Below are positions 24,397-32,035 of a stretch of 59,257 nucleotides of DNA, piece after piece. The notes under the pieces are model-generated. The model had not been told where the DNA came from. It made no database searches and saw nothing but the letters and a program-made list of their open reading frames with translations. The number at the start of each line of letters is the position of its first letter. Within the stretch, counting starts at the first letter, position 1. Source of the stretch: Archaeoglobus sp. UBA230 (lineage in GTDB: Archaea; Halobacteriota; Archaeoglobi; Archaeoglobales; Archaeoglobaceae). The position numbers were made by a program, and so were the translations under genes. The stretch covers positions 1 through 59,257 of the forward strand of contig DAVR01000009.1 in the NCBI GenBank assembly GCA_002507545.1, written 5' to 3'.

Positions 24397-26246
24397 CAGC
24401 TCACCTCACAGCTTACTGGACCGTAAAGGTGCATCAGAGCATTTGGATAATCACTCAACCTGTAAACCCCGGCGTAGAGATTGTAGCTCCCTGTTTGTGC
24501 CAACTGCGGAATGTGCACAAGCACTGGGACTTTAAGCTCTCCTCCAGCGTTCAGGTAGAAGGTTGAGATGCCTGCTATTGCCTCTCCTTCGCTATTCACA
24601 CCGCTTACAACCACAACATACCAATCGTTTTCGGCAGAGGTAACATTTACCCATGCTGTTGCATCTCCTCCTCTGTTTCCATCTGAGACTGCCAAGGATG
24701 AGATACCCACTGGCTTTACATGTGAGTTTATCACGAGGAGCACTGAACACGTGTCAAGGCTGCTTCCATCACCGTAACAGTAGTAAATGGTTTCGTTGCC
24801 TGAAATCTGATAAGCATCAGCGCTAATGGGAATCATTACCTTGCTTTCATTCCATATTGACCAGTATATCCGACTTCCATTAACTTGCTTAGTTCCGAGA
24901 CCCATTATTGAAGATATGAAGAGACCTGTTTTTGTTTGCGGATCATAGCAGCTATCGTCCAGAGTTATCTCAAAGAAGACCTCTGCACTGTATTGCTGGG
25001 CAGCGTAAAGAGCACCCATTGCTGTCGCTCTGTTCACGCTGTAGGTATTTCCATTTACTTCAACATCAAACTTGCCGGGAATCAAGGAAACGTTATACAC
25101 CAAGCTTCCTGAGATGTTGAAGCAGTAAATAAAACCACTGTCCGCTCCAATATACAACCTGTTATTGGCTATAAAGGGAGAAGACATGATGTTGTAGTAG
25201 CTTCCAGATGGAGGTAGCAGTCTGTAGTACCACACCAAGCTGCCAGTGTCAGCATTAACGGCGTAAACCGTGCCCTGAGGTGTGTTGGTTGCGAAATAGA
25301 CGATGTTACCTGCCACTGCTGGAGAAGAATCTATTTTTCCGTTTGCAGTGAACTCCCATAGCTTGTTCCCGGTAGTTGCATTGAAACAGTAGAGTTTACC
25401 CTCGGAGGAGCCCACATAGATTTTACCATAGGCAATAGCTGCGGATGACATCGTTCCGTTGAAGTTTACACTCCAAGCCTCACTGCCGTCCAGATTGACG
25501 GCATAGAGTTTTTTATCAGTGGCAACGAAGACCTTACCGTAGCCAACAGATGGAGTATTTGTTATCTTTCCTTCAACAGAGAACTTCCAAACCAGATTTC
25601 CACTTTCATTAATGGCAAACAGCGCATTACTTCCACTTTCGTTGCCAGCAAAGAAGACCAGACCGTTGTAAGCTGTGGGGGAGGTGTAGTGTGCAATCTC
25701 TCCTCCTGTTCTGTACTTCCACCGAACATTTCCACTGATGTCGAGACTCCACAGTGTCCCGTTGGAGAATGTTGTGACATAAACCGAGCCATTGTAAATT
25801 AAAGGCGAAGACGCTATCCCCCACCATGATGGAGAAGATTCAAGCAGAACTGACTTCTCTACTGTCCCAGTATCAGCGTTTACGTAGTAGAGGTGTCCTG
25901 AGAGGTTTCCAACTATAAGTGTATTCCCATACACCGCCACACTCGAAGCTCCTGTAATTTTGTTGTTTCTCCACTCTATAGCTCCGGTATCTGCATTCAG
26001 CGAGTATAAACCGGGACTCCAGCTTCCCCATCCATACCAGTTGGTAACATAGATGTGGCCTTTATTGTAAACGGGTGAAGCGCCTACCAACCCCGTTAGT
26101 TCCTGTTTCCATGCGAGAATCGGTAAAATCTTGCTGCTTGCAGTAAAATTTCCTGTCCTCTGCACGTCTCCATGAAATGTGTTTGCCTCCGCTGTCCCTA
26201 CAATGAGAAGTGTAAACAGAACAGATATCAATATAACTTTTCTCAT
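24396..26246 (-). CDS. Secreted PQQ-type beta-propeller protein with a second DUF4430-like domain
   Basis: A 616-residue secreted protein. A signal peptide (RKVILISVLFTLLIVG) ends near residue 21. Residues 23-383 hold about eight PQQ-like propeller repeats built around LYxxNADTG and similar turns (LYSLNADTG, LYYVNADTG, VYAVNADTG). Residues about 392-495 look like DUF4430: KFDVEVNG, TAMGALYAA, GLFISSI and RIYWSIW line up with the neighbouring protein. A final beta domain runs 503-616. There is no membrane anchor or PGF-CTERM tail. I start at ATG 26246 rather than TTG 26252. GAGGTGA inside its 3-prime end serves the next gene. A role as a partner or donor protein in corrinoid capture is inferred from context. 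Confidence 0.75.
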   Translation of the reverse strand: MRKVILISVLFTLLIVGTAEANTFHGDVQRTGNFTASSKILPILAWKQELTGLVGASPVYNKGHIYVTNWYGWGSWSPGLYSLNADTGAIEWRNNKITGASSVAVYGNTLIVGNLSGHLYYVNADTGTVEKSVLLESSPSWWGIASSPLIYNGSVYVTTFSNGTLWSLDISGNVRWKYRTGGEIAHYTSPTAYNGLVFFAGNESGSNALFAINESGNLVWKFSVEGKITNTPSVGYGKVFVATDKKLYAVNLDGSEAWSVNFNGTMSSAAIAYGKIYVGSSEGKLYCFNATTGNKLWEFTANGKIDSSPAVAGNIVYFATNTPQGTVYAVNADTGSLVWYYRLLPPSGSYYNIMSSPFIANNRLYIGADSGFIYCFNISGSLVYNVSLIPGKFDVEVNGNTYSVNRATAMGALYAAQQYSAEVFFEITLDDSCYDPQTKTGLFISSIMGLGTKQVNGSRIYWSIWNESKVMIPISADAYQISGNETIYYCYGDGSSLDTCSVLLVINSHVKPVGISSLAVSDGNRGGDATAWVNVTSAENDWYVVVVSGVNSEGEAIAGISTFYLNAGGELKVPVLVHIPQLAQTGSYNLYAGVYRLSDYPNALMHLYGPVSCEVS

Positions 26247-26264
26247 GTCCAAGATTATTTGATC

Positions 26265-26305
26265 TCAATTTTTAAGTTTTTCCAAATGGTTGGATATTTG
26301 ATAAA
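26265..26305 (-). promoter_or_regulatory. Promoter region of the surface-protein genes with the shared corrinoid-cluster motif
   Basis: TTGGATATTTGATAAA (plus strand 26290-26305) differs at one position from TTGGACATTTGATAAA upstream of btuC. A TATA-like AACTTAAAAATTG on the minus strand is centred near 26271, about 25 nt before the propeller ATG. The shared motif may be an operator or an alternative TATA element. It lies inside the loop of the inverted repeat at 26282-26330. Confidence 0.55.
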
Positions 26306-26330
26306 GTTTGTTTGATTTGCTACCATTTGG
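26282..26330. repeat. Perfect 9-bp inverted repeat at the end of cbiZ
   Basis: CCAAATGGT (26282-26290) and ACCATTTGG (26322-26330) are perfect inverted copies with a 31-nt spacer. One arm lies in the last cbiZ codons and stop, the other in the intergenic space. It could fold as a 3-prime hairpin on the cbiZ message or hold paired regulator sites. Confidence 0.5.
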
Positions 26331-26886
26331 ATAAACTTTCCTTGACCGACTCAACAACCGCCCTGTATAGCATTTTGCCGGCATCACTTCCCGGACCTGC
26401 ATATCTGTAGTATTTCCCTCTTTGTGTGCAGAGAATGACGACTGCGTCAGTGTTGGTGCCAGTGAAATTGTGTCCCGACTCAATCAAAGCCTTACTCTTT
26501 GCTTCAGTTGCCGTGATAATTGAGTTCAGCATCGCACTTCTGCTCAGTCTGCACTCAAACACGGCTATGATATTTATCGTTCCTATTCTCTCGTTTGGAT
26601 TCAGCACTCCTGCTGTCACAAAGGCTGTGACCTTACCGCAACCTTCGACGCTAAGGTTGTCCATTGGTACAGAGGTGAGAAGGCCGAAGTAGTTCTTAAG
26701 CCCGTAACTTCTCGCAACATTTCTGAGATAGTCGTATGGCTCGCTGAAATTAAAATCCTCTCCTACAGTGTGGTTAAACGCATAGCTAACTCTTTTCCAT
26801 CCCCCACCTAACCCTGTGCTCACGCCGAAAAAATCTCCTGAGACGATCAGCGTTCTATCATCTACCCAGTAGTTTTCGTATGGCAT
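26320..26886 (-). CDS. cbiZ: Adenosylcobinamide amidohydrolase CbiZ
   Basis: A 188-residue archaeal-type salvage enzyme that removes the aminopropanol side chain of adenosylcobinamide (or pseudo-B12) to give adenosylcobyric acid, which re-enters cobamide synthesis. Family landmarks are SGDFFGVSTGLGGGW near the N-terminus, AFVTAGV, and the GTNTDAVVI motif toward the C-terminus. It overlaps the end of the ABC ATPase gene by 29 bases, so it is made from the same mRNA. In other archaea CbiZ occurs next to, or fused with, corrinoid ABC transporter parts, so its position here confirms the transporter's substrate class. Confidence 0.9.
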   Translation of the reverse strand: MPYENYWVDDRTLIVSGDFFGVSTGLGGGWKRVSYAFNHTVGEDFNFSEPYDYLRNVARSYGLKNYFGLLTSVPMDNLSVEGCGKVTAFVTAGVLNPNERIGTINIIAVFECRLSRSAMLNSIITATEAKSKALIESGHNFTGTNTDAVVILCTQRGKYYRYAGPGSDAGKMLYRAVVESVKESLSKW

Positions 26887-28081
26887 TTATGACCTCCTCC
26901 TCAGTTTTGGTGACCACTGCAGCCCTCTTCAAAGCCTCTCTATAAATCTCCTCTGCCTCTTCTCCAGCAAAGTTTCTTTGGCTGAAAGGGGTCTCATCTA
27001 TGACAATCAGCTTACCAAGTTCAGCAGCCCTTTTCGCAGCCAGTAGATTTCTGAAGTTGCCCCAGCCAACGCTTAAATTTGCGAGAATAACTGCATCGCT
27101 CTCCTCCACCATCTCGAGGTTCTTCTCGTGCGCTGAATTGCCTATCTGCGAAAAAGGGGCCTCATCAACAACTTCTCCGAGTTCAGTAGCAACTTCCCAG
27201 TCAGAATCGAGTGCATTGAGCACTCCCGCTGAAACCCTGAATCCCGCCTCTGCCAGCGTATACAAAATCTTCTGTCCACTCCCTCCTCCGCAAATCACGT
27301 GAACCCTCTTTTTTCCTCCGGTAGGCTTAAGCTTCGGAACAACGTAGACTCCTCTACCATATCTCCTTACACTCACGTCAGCACCAAATACGTCCTTTAT
27401 GTTCTCCTCCGTTATCACTTCCTCGGCTTTACCAGCATACGCTATTTTGCCATCTTTGATCATCAGAATTTGGGTTGCAAAGGACGATGCGAGATTTATA
27501 TCATGAATTGCAACAATCGCAGCCTTTCCCTCATCAACCTTTCTCCTTATGATCTCCATTATCTCAATCTGGGCTGAAATGTCGAGATGGGCGGTTGGTT
27601 CATCGAGCAGCATTATCTTGGGCTGCTGGGCGAAAACTCTTGCAAGCATTACCTTCTGCCTTTCCCCCCCACTGAGTTCTGATAAGCTTCTGGTCTCAAA
27701 GTCTTTCAGCCCAACCTCTTTAAGCGCTTTTCTTGCCACCCTGTAATCTTCCCTATCTGGCCGCCTCAAACCACTCATATAAGGTGTTCTACCGAGCAAT
27801 ACGACGTCCAGAACTCTCAGGTTCGTTAAGGGGGTATCCTGAGGAAGATATCCAAACGACTTTGCAGCAGCTTCTACACTCTCAATCTCTCTTCCATCGA
27901 GCATGACAACACCCTTTACCGGTCTGAGAACGCCGAAAATCGTTCTGAGCATCGTTGATTTGCCACTTCCGTTGGGTCCAAGCAGTGCGATAAGCTCCCC
28001 TTCTTTAACCTCGAAGGTTACATTTTTCAGCACGTCCCTGCTCCCTATCTTTACTATGATATTTTCAACCTTCAGCTTCAT
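26858..28081 (-). CDS. btuD: Corrinoid ABC transporter ATPase (BtuD-like) fused to an extra C-terminal domain
   Basis: A 407-residue protein. Residues 1-245 are an ABC ATPase: Walker A GPNGSGKS (35-42), signature LSGGE (136-140), Walker B IMLLDE (156-161) and the switch His in AIHDINL. Residues 258-407 form a separate domain that starts with RVHVICGGGSG, a glycine-rich loop after a beta strand, and looks like a Rossmann-type fold. I do not recognise its function. Plain BtuD proteins are about 250 residues, so this is a fusion, as seen in some other archaeal corrinoid ATPases. ATG overlaps the permease stop by four bases. Confidence 0.88.
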   Translation of the reverse strand: MKLKVENIIVKIGSRDVLKNVTFEVKEGELIALLGPNGSGKSTMLRTIFGVLRPVKGVVMLDGREIESVEAAAKSFGYLPQDTPLTNLRVLDVVLLGRTPYMSGLRRPDREDYRVARKALKEVGLKDFETRSLSELSGGERQKVMLARVFAQQPKIMLLDEPTAHLDISAQIEIMEIIRRKVDEGKAAIVAIHDINLASSFATQILMIKDGKIAYAGKAEEVITEENIKDVFGADVSVRRYGRGVYVVPKLKPTGGKKRVHVICGGGSGQKILYTLAEAGFRVSAGVLNALDSDWEVATELGEVVDEAPFSQIGNSAHEKNLEMVEESDAVILANLSVGWGNFRNLLAAKRAAELGKLIVIDETPFSQRNFAGEEAEEIYREALKRAAVVTKTEEEVINAIRKLLGR

Positions 28082-29046
28082 ACCGACCTCCTCAGAAGCA
28101 GATAGAGGAAAAACGGCCCTCCCAGCATCGCTGTTATTGCCCCCACGGGAAGGTTTCCGGATGTTGAAATTCTCGAAATTAGGCCGATGAGTGGCATGAA
28201 AGCTGTGGAAAGTAAAATGGTTGAAGGAAGCAGTTTCTGATGCTCTTCTCCAACCAACAACCTCATTGTGTGGGGGACGATTATTCCTACGAAACCAATG
28301 ACGCCGCTCACCGCAACAGTGGCAGATGTCAGCAGAGCCACCACCGCTATCAGTGATTTCCTGTAGCTCTCAACGTTTAATCCTACAGCAATGGCATGCT
28401 CATCGCCCAGAAGCAGGGCATTGAGGTTCCAAGACGTAATCAGAAGATAGGCGATACCTGCAATTGCAATTGGCAGAGAGATGTAAACCTTCTCCCACGC
28501 AGGATTTGAAAAGCTACCCATAATCCAGAAAACTACCTCGTGCATGCTCTGAGATGAGAAATAGATGAGGATAGACGTTACACCGGAGAAGAAGGAAGCT
28601 ATTGCTACTCCAGCAAGAAGAATCGCGTAGGTCTGATCTCTGAATCGGCTTGAGGTTCCAATGAGGTAAACCAGATAGGCTGTGAAGAGTGCAAAAAAGA
28701 AAGCAAATGCTATTCTGGAGTAGATTTCTCCAATTTTGAGGGATACAGCCAATGCCGCACCAACACTCGCCCCGCTTGCCACACCCAGAATGTATGGCTC
28801 TGCGAGAGGGTTTCTGAACAACGCCTGCATCGCACATCCACTTGCAGACAGAGATGCTCCAACAATCATTGCAAGTAACATTGCTGGCAGTCTGAACTCA
28901 AAAACTATTGTTCTAACACTATCATCGGCGTTTCCAGAAATTATTTTGAAAATATGATCGTAGCCTGAGCTACCAACGCCAAGAGATAACAATATCGCTG
29001 CCAGGTTAAAAATCAGGAGGATAGATATTGCAGTGGCGACCTTCAC
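28078..29046 (-). CDS. btuC: Corrinoid ABC transporter permease (BtuC/FecCD family)
   Basis: A 322-residue membrane protein with about ten helices. FecCD landmarks include EFRLPAMLLAMIVGASLSASG, ALFRNPLAEPYILGVASGAS, VGLNVESYR, and GFVGIIVPHTMRLLVGEEH near the end. It pairs with the ATPase (four-base overlap) and with BtuF. The start is GTG at 29046. A TATA-like AACTTTTATC is centred about 27 nt upstream, consistent with a leaderless transcript that begins here. It lies 31 bases after the MFS gene on the same strand. Confidence 0.9.
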   Translation of the reverse strand: MKVATAISILLIFNLAAILLSLGVGSSGYDHIFKIISGNADDSVRTIVFEFRLPAMLLAMIVGASLSASGCAMQALFRNPLAEPYILGVASGASVGAALAVSLKIGEIYSRIAFAFFFALFTAYLVYLIGTSSRFRDQTYAILLAGVAIASFFSGVTSILIYFSSQSMHEVVFWIMGSFSNPAWEKVYISLPIAIAGIAYLLITSWNLNALLLGDEHAIAVGLNVESYRKSLIAVVALLTSATVAVSGVIGFVGIIVPHTMRLLVGEEHQKLLPSTILLSTAFMPLIGLISRISTSGNLPVGAITAMLGGPFFLYLLLRRSV

Positions 29047-29059
29047 GAGGTCAAGTTAA

Positions 29060-29089
29060 TTGGACATTTGATAAAAGTTACTTTTGTCC
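29060..29089 (-). promoter_or_regulatory. btuC promoter with shared motif and nested palindromes
   Basis: The plus strand reads TTGGACATTTGATAAA at 29060-29075, nearly identical to 26290-26305. It overlaps a perfect palindrome AAAAGT-T-ACTTTT (29073-29085) and a flanking pair GGACA (29062-29066) / TGTCC (29085-29089). The TATA box of btuC is inside. This is a good place for a repressor. The site is only about 30 nt long, too short for a cobalamin riboswitch. Confidence 0.6.
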
Positions 29090-30436
29090 TCTCACCCTCC
29101 CCCTCCCAAGAGACGCGAAAATTCCGAGAAAGCAGAGTCCGGCAAAAATTGTGAAGGCAATTCCTGCACTTTCTATAAATTTTCCGTAGTATTCCGGAGA
29201 AATTTCCACTCTGCCAATAATTATGGAAAAAACGAGCATAACGAGAGCCATACTCATTGTTTGTCCTACGAGGCGCATTGTTGCCACCGTTGCAGAAGCT
29301 ATTCCCAGAAATCTTTTTTCGACGGAACTCATTATTGCATTGGTGTTTGGTGAGCTGAATAGGGCAATTCCGAATCCAAGGAGCATCAGGTAGGAGATTA
29401 CGTTGCTTACGGCTGTGTTTTCGGAGATGGTAGAGAACATAATCAGACTTACAGTCGTTATAGCCATCCCGGCAGAGGCAACAACTCTCGGTTCAATTCT
29501 GTCAGAAATCCAGCCAGCTATGGGGGCAAACAGTGCCATCACAACTGGCTGAGAGACCAGAACGAGTCCTGCAGTCTGAGCATCAAAGCCTTTGATATAT
29601 TGGAGATACAGGCTCATCAAAAATCCCACTGCAAAGGTTGCGGCGTAGTTGAGGAGTGCTGCGAGGCTTGAGAGCGAAAAAGTGAGGTTGCTCAGAAGCA
29701 ACTTAACTGCAAATACCGGATGCTCCAGTCTCCCCTCGAAGAGGACAAAAAGGACAACCAAAAACACTCCAAGAACTATGAAAGGTAAGGAAAACTCTGA
29801 AAATCCGTAAATAAGGAATAGGAGCATTAACGCGTAAATCACAGAACCTGTAAAGTCAAATTTTTCACCCCTTGCATCTGCCCACTCTCCTTTGAGGTAG
29901 GTGAGTGCGATTGCCAGTGCCAAGAATCCAAGTATCCCGTTTACAAGAAAAACACTTCTCCACCCCAAGTTTTGTGTAAGAAAACCTCCACCAAGAGGTC
30001 CGAGGCTCAATCCTGTGTAGACAGCTCCTGTGTTGATGCCAATAGCTTTACCCCTCTCCTGAGGTGGAAAAACGGATGTAAGGATTGCAACCGCTGTTGC
30101 AAAGATCATTGCCCCTCCAACTCCCTGAAAAACTCTGAATGTTATAAGAGTTTCAGCTGAAGGGGCGAAAGAGGAGAGAATCGAACCAGTGCTGAATGTT
30201 AGCAGTCCGAAGGTGAAAACGGATTTTCTTCCCTTTATATCTGCAATTCTTCCGAAAGGGACGGAGAACATTCCTGCAGCGAGGAGATAGGAAGTTGCAA
30301 CCCAGCCAAGCGTGATGGCATCAACTTCGAATTCCCGCCCAATTGATGGCAGGGCAACATTCGTTGCTGAGCCAATAAAGGGAGTGAGGAATGATGAAAC
30401 ACAGGCAGCGAGGAGGGCAGCAGTACGAATGTTCAT
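29078..30436 (-). CDS. MFS transporter, DHA2-like drug/proton antiporter family
   Basis: A 452-residue protein with about 14 predicted helices. It carries the MFS loop FGRIADIKGRKS, and the antiporter-type motif GAVYTGLSLGPLGGGFL in helix 5. WRSVFLVNGILG is also typical of DHA2 exporters. Substrate unknown. I start at ATG 30436 (MNIRTAALL) rather than the TTG at 30442; a TATA-like CTTAATAACA lies about 24 nt upstream. Its stop overlaps the btuC promoter palindrome, so read-through into the corrinoid cluster is possible. Confidence 0.83.
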   Translation of the reverse strand: MNIRTAALLAACVSSFLTPFIGSATNVALPSIGREFEVDAITLGWVATSYLLAAGMFSVPFGRIADIKGRKSVFTFGLLTFSTGSILSSFAPSAETLITFRVFQGVGGAMIFATAVAILTSVFPPQERGKAIGINTGAVYTGLSLGPLGGGFLTQNLGWRSVFLVNGILGFLALAIALTYLKGEWADARGEKFDFTGSVIYALMLLFLIYGFSEFSLPFIVLGVFLVVLFVLFEGRLEHPVFAVKLLLSNLTFSLSSLAALLNYAATFAVGFLMSLYLQYIKGFDAQTAGLVLVSQPVVMALFAPIAGWISDRIEPRVVASAGMAITTVSLIMFSTISENTAVSNVISYLMLLGFGIALFSSPNTNAIMSSVEKRFLGIASATVATMRLVGQTMSMALVMLVFSIIIGRVEISPEYYGKFIESAGIAFTIFAGLCFLGIFASLGRGRVRGQK

Positions 30437-30489
30437 GCTCAAAGCCTGTCCACAGTGTTATTAAGATTTTTCAAAAAAGGTAAAAAGAA

Positions 30490-31917
30490 TCAGTCCTTCT
30501 TGTATAGGACGTAATCCGGCTTTCCTGCAGGTATCGTGTAGTTTGGTGGGAATATTCCCAGTTTCTCGGCTTCCTTCTCAAGCCAATCTCTGTAATCCGG
30601 ATGGGCGAGATGGATCATGGCAATGGCTCTGTCCTTAACGGTGAGCCCCTTCAGATAAGCCACTCCCCACTCTGTAGCGACAACCTGAACCATGCTTCTT
30701 GGCACTGTGACAGCAGAACCGGCTGGTAGAATCGGAAGGATTCTGGAAGTGCCATTATGTGTCGAGTACATTGCGATGACGCTAAATCCTTGCCTATCTC
30801 TGCTGAAAAGACACCCCATTACAAAGTCAAGCTGTCCACCGGTGCCGCTTACCTGATAAAGCTTGCCCGTGTGAGAGATCAAACCCATCTGTTCGGAATT
30901 TATCTGACCCATCAAATCTGCTTGAGCAGCTTGGTTGAGAGAGAACATCTTTGGCTGCTGAGCGATGATGAATGGGTCGTTGGTATAGTCAACAGGATAT
31001 GTGGCCACTTCAGGGTTTCGATCGAGATATTCGTAGAGCTTGAGGGAACCGAAGGCAAAGGTGAAGACACTCTTACCTCTGTCAAGTCTCTTCTGGCAAT
31101 TCGTAATCACTCCTTCCTCAATGAGTTCAAGGGTGCCATCTCCCATCATCTCAGTATGGACACCAAGATTCTTGTAACCAGCCTCCTTCAACATTCTCAC
31201 GACTGTGTCAGGGAGTCCACCAATCCCAACCTGAATCGTTGAACCATTCTTAATCAATTTCTTCCCCTTAGACTCTGCCTCAAGAATATTTTCGGCAATC
31301 ATCTCGTCCTCCTTAGTTGGCGGGAAGGAAAAGGGCATAAATGGTAACGGCATTTCGTTGTCTTCTACTATGTAGTCCACTTCAGAGATGTGAATACATT
31401 CATCATAACCACCATTAACCCACGGCATGTCTTCTTTGACAACAACGACGACCTTTTTGGCCACCTCGGCAAGTGCCTTCATATGTGAGCATGTCAGGCC
31501 GAAGTTGAAGTAACCGTGCCTGTCCATCGGCGTCGTAACGATGTAAGCAATGTCTATCGGCTCGTAGTCGCGGGAAAACTCTCTAACTATTTTCGGAACA
31601 TCGTGGTAGAGATTGGGTCTGAAGACACATGGGCCAAGTTCCTTGCTTCTTTGCCTTACCGGACGAAATAGAAAACCACTTGACCACTCAAAAACTTCAC
31701 CCATTGGATCAACTCTTAGAATTTCGTAATTTGCAAGATCAATGAAGGTGCCGACCTTCACCCTTTCAAGCTCATCTTTTCTCTTCGCAAGATACTTGTC
31801 AATGATAAGAGCTGTGTTGGCTGAACCACCAAGTTCTATGTGCATTCCACTTTCTACAAGTCCGGCAGCTTCTTCAGGACTGATAAGCTTTCTGTCATAT
31901 TCTTCTCTGACGTTCAT
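30490..31917 (-). CDS. Acetyl-CoA hydrolase/CoA-transferase family protein (4-hydroxybutyrate/butyrate CoA-transferase-like)
   Basis: A 475-residue class I CoA-transferase of the Cat1/AbfT type. The catalytic Glu is E256 in GVHTEMMGDG, and the CoA-binding glycine loop is QVGIGGLPD just before it. The C-terminal half contains GGQLDFVMG, also typical. Members move CoA between acetyl-CoA or succinyl-CoA and butyrate, 4-hydroxybutyrate or propionate. A partner for the abfD-like enzyme of this window is possible, although the genes are 26 kb apart. GAGGTGTGATGA precedes the ATG, and a TATA box TTAAATAC lies near 31953. Confidence 0.85.
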   Translation of the reverse strand: MNVREEYDRKLISPEEAAGLVESGMHIELGGSANTALIIDKYLAKRKDELERVKVGTFIDLANYEILRVDPMGEVFEWSSGFLFRPVRQRSKELGPCVFRPNLYHDVPKIVREFSRDYEPIDIAYIVTTPMDRHGYFNFGLTCSHMKALAEVAKKVVVVVKEDMPWVNGGYDECIHISEVDYIVEDNEMPLPFMPFSFPPTKEDEMIAENILEAESKGKKLIKNGSTIQVGIGGLPDTVVRMLKEAGYKNLGVHTEMMGDGTLELIEEGVITNCQKRLDRGKSVFTFAFGSLKLYEYLDRNPEVATYPVDYTNDPFIIAQQPKMFSLNQAAQADLMGQINSEQMGLISHTGKLYQVSGTGGQLDFVMGCLFSRDRQGFSVIAMYSTHNGTSRILPILPAGSAVTVPRSMVQVVATEWGVAYLKGLTVKDRAIAMIHLAHPDYRDWLEKEAEKLGIFPPNYTIPAGKPDYVLYKKD

Positions 31918-31998
31918 TCATCACACCTCTTCATTTGAGATTTGGCAGTAGTATTTAACGTTTTCCAATTTGAAAAACACTTTAATTAATCCTTTTAG

Positions 31999-32030
31999 AA
32001 ATCAGAACTCCAAAGGATTTTATCTGATTT
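31999..32030 (-). terminator. Inverted repeat downstream of pgk
   Basis: AAATCAGA (31999-32006) and TCTGATTT (32023-32030) form an 8-bp stem with a 16-nt loop just after the pgk stop on the minus strand. It may end or stabilise the pgk message. Confidence 0.4.
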
Positions 32031-32035
32031 AAAAA

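Noticed and set aside
29047..29077. Cobalamin riboswitch before btuC
   Set aside because: Only 31 bases separate the MFS stop from the btuC start, far too short for that RNA; a protein operator fits better.
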